From BJGN01 sp041159865 (GTDB lineage: Bacteria; Bacteroidota; Bacteroidia; Chitinophagales; Saprospiraceae), in the NCBI GenBank assembly GCA_041159865.1, contig JBEAXK010000019.1:1-46986 (forward strand): a DNA stretch of 46,986 bases. Direction: 5' to 3'. Shown here in pieces: positions 42,572 to 46,986 of the stretch. The notes under the pieces were generated by a model that saw nothing but the letters and a program-made list of their open reading frames with translations, made no database searches and was not told the origin of the DNA. Made by a program: the position numbers and the translations under genes. The stretch's first letter is position 1. Every line of letters starts with the position of its first letter.

Positions 42572-42597
42572 AAAATCAAATATAATAATTTGATTTT
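42572..42597. promoter_or_regulatory. Inverted repeat in the divergent DUF1295/serine-hydrolase region
   Basis: A perfect palindrome: AAAATCAAAT (42572-42581) with ATTTGATTTT (42588-42597), 6-base spacer, 20 bases before the hydrolase ATG. There is no T tract to make it a clear terminator, so an operator is possible. The minus strand also reads TATATTTG (42584-42577) across its left arm. Confidence 0.35.
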
Positions 42598-42617
42598 AGC
42601 TATCTTTCCTAAAAAAA

Positions 42618-44147
42618 ATGAAATATCTGACCCTTTTATTTTTATGTTTTTTCCTTATTGGGAAAAGTCAAACGACTGAATCATTTAAGCCAGGCCGATT
42701 TACAGACCCGGAAAGAATAGATAAAATTAGGCTTACCTTACCTGTTATAGAAAAACTATATAAGGAGCATGCCGAAAAATTTCATTTCCCGGGTTATGCC
42801 TTTGGCGTTTTGGTTGACGGCGAGCTCATCTACAAAGGCAGTGGTGGGTTTTCTCAAATTGAAAAGAAAATACCTGCTACTACTTCAACTCTGTTTAGGA
42901 TAGCCTCCATGTCCAAAAGTTTTACAACTGCTGCCATTTTACACCTAAGAGATGCAGGTAAATTAAATCTGGACGATCCCATTGAAAAGTATATTCCAGC
43001 CATTAAAAATCAAAAACTGACTGTGGATGGACCTTTCATTACGATTCGTCATTGCATGAACCATGTAGCGGGTTTTCCAGAAGATAATCCTTGGGGAGAC
43101 AGGCAATTAGCTGATACTGAGGAGGAATTAATTCAGCTAATCAGCCAAAAACTATCCTTTTCAAATACCCCAGGTATTAACTACGAATATAGTAATCTGG
43201 GTTTCACTATTCTGGGTTATATCATTCATAAAGTTTCCGGTTTGCCCTATAATGACTACATCGAGCAACATATTTTAAAGCCTTTAGGTATGCATACGAC
43301 CACTTATGAATACAAGGAAGTGAAACCTGAATTATTAGCCCATGGTTATCGATATTTAGACGGCAACTGGAAAAACGAACCTTTATTGGCAGACGGAATT
43401 TATGGCGCCATGGGAGGAATGTTAACCTCCATAGACGAATTCAGTCAATATGTATCTTTACATCAGCAAGCATGGCCTGAAAGAAATGAAGAAGACAAAA
43501 TGCCCCTTAAAAGAGGTACATTAAGAGAAATGCATGTCCCTCAAGCCTTTATTGGCTTGAACCCAACCTATACCTTACCCAACGGCAAAAAAATGGCAAC
43601 TACATCAAGCTATAGTTTTGGACTAAACTGGATGAAAGATGGAGAGGGAAAAACAAGTCTGGGACATAGTGGAGGTCTTCCTGGTTTTGGCAGTAACTGG
43701 CGTTTTATGCCTGAATATGGCCTTGGAGTTATTTATTTTGCCAATGTTACTTATGCTCCAACATCTGGAGTCAATGTAGCCATATTGGATACTATAATAC
43801 AACTTGCACAACTGAAACCAAGAAATATCTCCATCTCCGCTATACTGGCAAAAAGACAACAAGAACTCATCGATCTTTTACCCCTTTGGGAAAAACTTCC
43901 AGATATTTTTGCCGACAATTTCTTTTCCGATTATATCCTGGAAAAACTAAAAGCAGATGCAAGCAGGCTTTATGCTAAAGCTGGCAAAATTATTTCTGTT
44001 TCTCCCATGATTCCTGAAAATCAACTTCGAGGATATTGCGTTTTGAAAGGGGAAAATAAATCATTGAAACTTAGTTTCACTCTGACCCCAGAGATTCCTG
44101 CGCGGGTGCAGGAATATCATCTTACAGAAATGGAAAGTTCTAAATAA
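42618..44147 (+). CDS. Secreted beta-lactamase-family serine hydrolase
   Basis: 509 residues, signal peptide about 1-17 (LIGKSQ). Class C beta-lactamase/DD-peptidase fold with S97-M-S-K100 (RIASMSKSF), Y191-S-N193 (YEYSNLGFTILGY) and H350-S-G352 (LGHSGGLPGFGSNW). Residues about 385-509 form an extra C-terminal region seen in many serine hydrolases of this group. All catalytic residues are intact. The family includes peptidases, esterases and D-aminopeptidases; a cell-wall or peptide substrate is likely but not shown. Single-gene unit, preceded by an inverted repeat and followed within a base of its stop by the terminator of the converging PAS-LuxR gene. Confidence 0.9.
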   Translation: MKYLTLLFLCFFLIGKSQTTESFKPGRFTDPERIDKIRLTLPVIEKLYKEHAEKFHFPGYAFGVLVDGELIYKGSGGFSQIEKKIPATTSTLFRIASMSKSFTTAAILHLRDAGKLNLDDPIEKYIPAIKNQKLTVDGPFITIRHCMNHVAGFPEDNPWGDRQLADTEEELIQLISQKLSFSNTPGINYEYSNLGFTILGYIIHKVSGLPYNDYIEQHILKPLGMHTTTYEYKEVKPELLAHGYRYLDGNWKNEPLLADGIYGAMGGMLTSIDEFSQYVSLHQQAWPERNEEDKMPLKRGTLREMHVPQAFIGLNPTYTLPNGKKMATTSSYSFGLNWMKDGEGKTSLGHSGGLPGFGSNWRFMPEYGLGVIYFANVTYAPTSGVNVAILDTIIQLAQLKPRNISISAILAKRQQELIDLLPLWEKLPDIFADNFFSDYILEKLKADASRLYAKAGKIISVSPMIPENQLRGYCVLKGENKSLKLSFTLTPEIPARVQEYHLTEMESSK

Positions 44148-44183
44148 AAAAGACCGGAACTCCTCTCAGGGAGATTCCGGTTA
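44148..44183 (-). terminator. Terminator of the PAS-LuxR gene (possibly bidirectional)
   Basis: Stem ACCGGAACTCC (44153-44163) with GGAGATTCCGGT (44170-44181), one bulged base and a 6-base loop. On the minus strand it is followed by TTTTTTATTT, giving a proper T tract; the plus side has none. It lies 120 bases downstream of the regulator's stop codon; the stretch between holds nothing else I can see. Confidence 0.75.
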
Positions 44184-44302
44184 CCTATTACTCTCGATTT
44201 AATTTTTATTTTCCTTATTTTATAACAAAAAAAGTATGGAATATAAAGCAAAGATAAATTCAATATATTACGCCTGAAATACTCATAAATGAGTATTTTT
44301 CT

Positions 44303-45082
44303 TTAAACCCATCCATTTTTAACAGACAAATTAACCAGTTCTATGGTATTTTTAACACCACATTTAGAAAGCATATTTCTTCTGTGTGTATTGACTGTTT
44401 CCTTTGAAATAAATAATTCTTTAGCAATATTGTCACTGGTTTTACCTTGAATTAATTGATTTAGAATTTCTTTTTCTCTGGGTGAAAATCTTTCTTCTGT
44501 TTTTAAAAAGGAGAACTTCTTGTCAACCTGAACATTTTCGTAAGTAGGCTCTCCTTCCAGTCCAATGAAGGAGAGAATGGGTTGTCCATCCTTCTTTAAA
44601 TCGGTGATATCAGAGTGAATACCCATTGTTTTTACAATAGATCCATTCTCATCTGTTTCAATAGTAATAACTTGCTGTAATAAACGTACAAAATGACCAT
44701 GCTTATGTTGCATTCTAAAATCATAACGAACCTTATATTTAAACATTTTTTCAACAGGTAGAATGCTAAAAAATTCCAAAACTTTTGACTCAAATCCAAT
44801 AATTATGGGTAAATCTGCCGGATGAACCATAGATAACATCTTTTCAAGAGACATTTCCTCTGGATTATATCCGAGAACATCAAAGGTACCTTGGCTAAAA
44901 TTACCCGAAGATGAATTTTTTATATTTGAGATAAAGAAATATGATTTTCCTACTAAAAATAAAGCCAGCTTATTTTCATGTAGTATATCTAGGATTGCTT
45001 TATTTTCTTCAATGGAATCACCGTATTTCTGATTATTCCAAATGGAATCAATAATTTTCTTAACGGGCTGATTTCGGTTCAT
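44303..45082 (-). CDS. PAS-domain LuxR-family transcriptional regulator
   Basis: 259 residues. The middle part (about 60-162) is a PAS_3-type sensor: FSQGTFDVLGYNPEEMSLEK, MVHPADLP, FKYKVRYDFRMQHKHGHFVR, then GSIVKTMGIHSDITDLKK. The C-terminal LuxR/GerE helix-turn-helix is at about 199-255: FSPREKEILNQLIQGKTSDN, IAKELFISKETVNTHRRNML, with the invariant Glu and the T-V-x-T-H-R motif. No receiver domain, membrane segment or kinase. It would respond to a small ligand or redox state through PAS and bind DNA directly. It is divergent from the AEC transporter gene; the tandem 13-base repeat between them is its most likely binding site (inference). Confidence 0.92.
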   Translation of the reverse strand: MNRNQPVKKIIDSIWNNQKYGDSIEENKAILDILHENKLALFLVGKSYFFISNIKNSSSGNFSQGTFDVLGYNPEEMSLEKMLSMVHPADLPIIIGFESKVLEFFSILPVEKMFKYKVRYDFRMQHKHGHFVRLLQQVITIETDENGSIVKTMGIHSDITDLKKDGQPILSFIGLEGEPTYENVQVDKKFSFLKTEERFSPREKEILNQLIQGKTSDNIAKELFISKETVNTHRRNMLSKCGVKNTIELVNLSVKNGWV

Positions 45083-45140
45083 CGGAGTAATAGAATATTT
45101 TTAGCAATGATATTAACAATCTTAATTTAAAAAAGCAAAA

Positions 45141-45173
45141 TGTCGTGAAATGCATATTTTTGTCGTGAAATGC
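45141..45173 (+). repeat. Tandem 13-base direct repeat TGTCGTGAAATGC (operator candidate)
   Basis: TGTCGTGAAATGC at 45141-45153 and 45161-45173, two identical copies with a 20-base period, so both lie on the same face of the helix. A -7 box sits between them. The second copy would cover the upstream start codon candidate at 45170. Confidence 0.7.
45155..45162 (+). promoter_or_regulatory. -7 promoter element of the AEC transporter gene
   Basis: TATTTTTG matches TAnnTTTG and lies between the two direct repeats. No -33 TTTG is present; copy 1 of the repeat occupies that neighbourhood, which suits activator-dependent or repressor-controlled expression. Transcription would begin near 45169. Confidence 0.5.
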
Positions 45174-45262
45174 TTGATTTTACGGATAATTATTCTAAGA
45201 TTGGAATATCTCGTGTTACCTTCATATTGAATTTAAATTTAAAAGAAGCATTATTTAGCAAT

Positions 45263-46183
45263 ATGGGACAAGTCGATGTAGCTTTTTTAAGCACTTTAGC
45301 TTTCATAAGTATTGGATTTTTATTGAAAAAAGGAGGTATTATTAAAGACCATGAAGGAAGAGTATTGTCCCGTCTTTTAATGCATACAACATTTCCAGCC
45401 TTGATGGTCGTATCTACTATAGGTATTGATTTAAATCCCAGTTTATTTCTTATTCCCCTTTTCGCTGTTTTTGTATCGGCTGTAATGCTCAGCATTGCCT
45501 ACTTTGTTTTTAAAAAGGAAATGATGGCAATCAGAGGGGTTTTAACGATGAGTTCCGGCGGTTGGAATGTTGGATTGTTTGGATTTCCTCTTATCGAATC
45601 AATCTGGGGATCAAAAGCTCTGTTATTTGCCATCATGTATGATATAGGTAATACCTTTTTAGCCTTTGGAGTATTATATCCTATAGGTAATTATTTTTCC
45701 AAAACACCCTCAAAGGGCAAATTATCTATGTTTAAAAAAGTACTTCTTCTGCCTCCTGTTTTGGGAATGCTTCTTGGATTGAGCCTCAATGCAACCAGTA
45801 TTCCATTACCTGTGATTATAGAAGAATTATTAACTACCTTAGCAAAAGCGAATAAACCCTTTGTATTGTTATTACTTGGAATATATTTGAGTTTTGAATT
45901 AGATAAAAAGCAGTTAAAAGGTATCCTTAAGGTATTAAGTATTCGATATGGTATTGGGCTTCTAACTATTTTGCTTCTTTATTTTTTATTACCTAAGACA
46001 TTAATGACTAGTGTTTTAATGGCTTTGGTCATATTACCTGTTGGAATGAGTGTTTTACTTTTTTCTGATGAACTCGGTTTTGATTCGAGGATTGCCGGTA
46101 CTTTAGCAAATTTATCTTTATTGGTTAGTTTTGGGCTGCTCTGGCTGGTGATAACTTATCTTCAACTATATACATTTTCATAA
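45263..46183 (+). CDS. AEC (auxin efflux carrier) family transporter
   Basis: 306 residues from the ATG at 45263 (MGQVDVAFLSTLAFISIG), where the first membrane helix begins as in family members. The frame extends to an ATG at 45170, but that ATG lies within the second direct repeat and next to the predicted transcription start, so I prefer 45263. About ten membrane helices in two halves, with GFLLKKGGII, RVLSRLLMHTTFPALMV, SSGGWNVGLFGFPLIESIWG and PVGMSVLLFSDELG, the broken-helix regions of the BART/AEC fold. The family exports or imports organic anions, malate or auxin-like compounds; the substrate is unknown here. Likely controlled by the divergent PAS-LuxR regulator. Ends 3 bases before the stop of the converging DUF2461 gene. 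Confidence 0.88.
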   Translation: MGQVDVAFLSTLAFISIGFLLKKGGIIKDHEGRVLSRLLMHTTFPALMVVSTIGIDLNPSLFLIPLFAVFVSAVMLSIAYFVFKKEMMAIRGVLTMSSGGWNVGLFGFPLIESIWGSKALLFAIMYDIGNTFLAFGVLYPIGNYFSKTPSKGKLSMFKKVLLLPPVLGMLLGLSLNATSIPLPVIIEELLTTLAKANKPFVLLLLGIYLSFELDKKQLKGILKVLSIRYGIGLLTILLLYFLLPKTLMTSVLMALVILPVGMSVLLFSDELGFDSRIAGTLANLSLLVSFGLLWLVITYLQLYTFS

Positions 46184-46186
46184 AGA

Positions 46187-46861
46187 TTAATAACCTGGCA
46201 GAGGTGTACCATTTTCATCGGTGGTAAGTATTTCAGAAAAATAGTCAAAAAAAGGCAACATTTGTTTGAAGGTATCTGAAACAAGATCTAAAAAATGACC
46301 AGACAATACATCCTCATTGTTCAATTTCCTGATGAGTAAAAATTGTTTAAATTTTAACCATTCAATATTTTCATGATCCTTTGGAAAAGACTGAGGCGCC
46401 GTTTTCAATTTTTCCCCTTGAATTTCACCGAAAAACTTCTTGAAATCTGGCGATTGAGTAATCGCTTCCAGTGAAGATGCATTAGCAGCCAGTTCTTGTC
46501 TGATACGTTTTAAATCGACTGGTTCCGGAGCCCAGAATCCACCACCGATAAACGACTCACCCGGTTGAATATGAAGATAGTAACCACCTCTCCTCCATTT
46601 TGTTGCTCTGGTAATACCTATACTGAAATGTGTTTTATAGGGTTGTTTATCTTTTGAAAATCTAACATCTCTGTAAATTCTAAAAACGTTTTTTCCTTCC
46701 AGCAGATCAAAAGACTCCATTTTCAAAAACAGTTCATCACAAAATATTTTAAAATGAGATAGCTCTGACTGATAGATGCTTTTATTAAGTGTAAACCATT
46801 CACGATTATTATTCAGAGTTAATTCATTTAGAAAATCGAAAAGTGATCTTTGGAGGGTCAT
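46187..46861 (-). CDS. DUF2461 family protein
   Basis: 224 residues, soluble, full length for the family. Typical blocks: FDFLNELTLNNNREWFTLNK at the N-terminus, FRIYRDVRFSKDKQPYKTHF (about 60-79), GGYYLHIQPGESFIGGGFWA, and a C-terminal helical part. The N-R-x-W-F and R-D-x-R-F-S-K-D-K-x-P-Y-K signatures define DUF2461. Function unknown. Has its own -7 box 41 bases upstream and converges on the AEC transporter. Confidence 0.92.
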   Translation of the reverse strand: MTLQRSLFDFLNELTLNNNREWFTLNKSIYQSELSHFKIFCDELFLKMESFDLLEGKNVFRIYRDVRFSKDKQPYKTHFSIGITRATKWRRGGYYLHIQPGESFIGGGFWAPEPVDLKRIRQELAANASSLEAITQSPDFKKFFGEIQGEKLKTAPQSFPKDHENIEWLKFKQFLLIRKLNNEDVLSGHFLDLVSDTFKQMLPFFDYFSEILTTDENGTPLPGY

Positions 46862-46901
46862 AGCATACCTTTAAAATATTGAATAAATGATAACCAAAAA
46901 C

Positions 46902-46909
46902 CAAATATA
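46902..46909 (-). promoter_or_regulatory. -7 promoter element of the DUF2461 gene
   Basis: Minus-strand TATATTTG, an exact TAnnTTTG match, 41 bases upstream of the ATG at 46861. No clear -33 element. Confidence 0.4.
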
Positions 46910-46947
46910 ATGGATAAAACTAAATAATATTATATCTTTTAAAATTC

Positions 46948-46980
46948 AAAAAAAGAGGGATGCAAAATGTTTGCATCCCT
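46948..46980 (-). terminator. Terminator of a minus-strand gene beyond the right edge
   Basis: Perfect 11-bp stem AGGGATGCAAA (46956-46966) with TTTGCATCCCT (46970-46980), loop ATG. On the minus strand it is followed by CTTTTTTTGAATTTT. It belongs to a gene whose end lies just outside the window. Confidence 0.82.
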
Positions 46981-46986
46981 TCATAC

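Noticed and set aside
1..46986. Mobile element, prophage, defence island or CRISPR array
   Set aside because: No transposase, integrase, phage structural gene, restriction enzyme, toxin-antitoxin pair, att-like repeats or spaced repeat array was found on either strand.

Overview
The window looks like chromosomal DNA of a Bacteroidota bacterium, probably from the Saprospiria/Chitinophagia/Sphingobacteriia side of the phylum; I cannot fix the family from sequence alone. The evidence is AT-rich DNA, a PorP/SprF-type outer-membrane protein of the type IX secretion/gliding system, a BtuB-like TonB-dependent receptor, several Bacteroidota-typical families (YncE/alkaline-phosphatase fusion, DUF1080 protein, beta-barrel protein next to an ECF sigma factor), and several intergenic sites that match the phylum's -7 promoter element TAnnTTTG. 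I see no rRNA, tRNA, CRISPR array, insertion sequence, integrase or phage gene, and no gap over 300 bases without a gene. It reads as core/metabolic chromosome, not as a mobile island.

Layout. 1-2.3 kb: partial PorP/SprF protein and a divergent secreted beta-helix protein. 2.2-6.5 kb: PLP-dependent threonine/serine dehydratase, PBP4-type carboxypeptidase DacB and, divergent to DacB, a beta-lactamase-fold hydrolase that still carries a GH3 C-terminal domain but has no GH3 barrel. 6.5-8.4 kb: ECF sigma factor and a membrane-anchored protein with a C-terminal barrel. 8.5-12.5 kb: full-length cobalamin-dependent methionine synthase with a tightly coupled small gene. 12.7-15.9 kb: sugar-oxidation operon (GMC oxidoreductase with a Cys motif for a 3Fe-4S cluster, Tat-signal small subunit, Hyi-like TIM barrel). 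16.0-18.4 kb: aconitase with a clear promoter and a strong terminator.

18.4-22.6 kb: small lipoprotein, a UvrD/AddA-like helicase whose nuclease end looks degenerate, and a secreted DinB-fold protein. 22.7-26.6 kb: a LolA-like secreted protein and a large BNR/sortilin-type propeller, closed by a terminator. 26.6-30.5 kb: DUF1080 protein plus a propeller-cytochrome c protein, closed by a two-way terminator. 30.5-31.7 kb: arsM and arsR with a palindromic operator. 31.7-38.5 kb: CASTOR/POLLUX-like channel, TonB receptor and YncE/phosphatase fusion. 38.6-40.6 kb: TrpF-like protein, Rieske lipoprotein and WYL regulator. 40.7-44.2 kb: two membrane lipid-type enzymes and another serine hydrolase. 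44.3-46.9 kb: PAS-LuxR regulator divergent from an AEC transporter across a tandem repeat, then a DUF2461 protein.

How the genes fit together: the GMC/small-subunit/isomerase operon and the DUF1080/cytochrome pair about 10 kb away together resemble the parts list of periplasmic 3-keto-sugar metabolism (inference). DacB and the GH3-remnant hydrolase suggest peptidoglycan turnover. No wholly new defence or mobile system is evident. The most unusual items are the barrel-less GH3/beta-lactamase protein, the tandem operator with an embedded promoter at 45.15 kb, and an orphan plus-strand terminator at 40.72 kb that suggests a small RNA. In seven places I place the start codon downstream of the longest possible ORF start.
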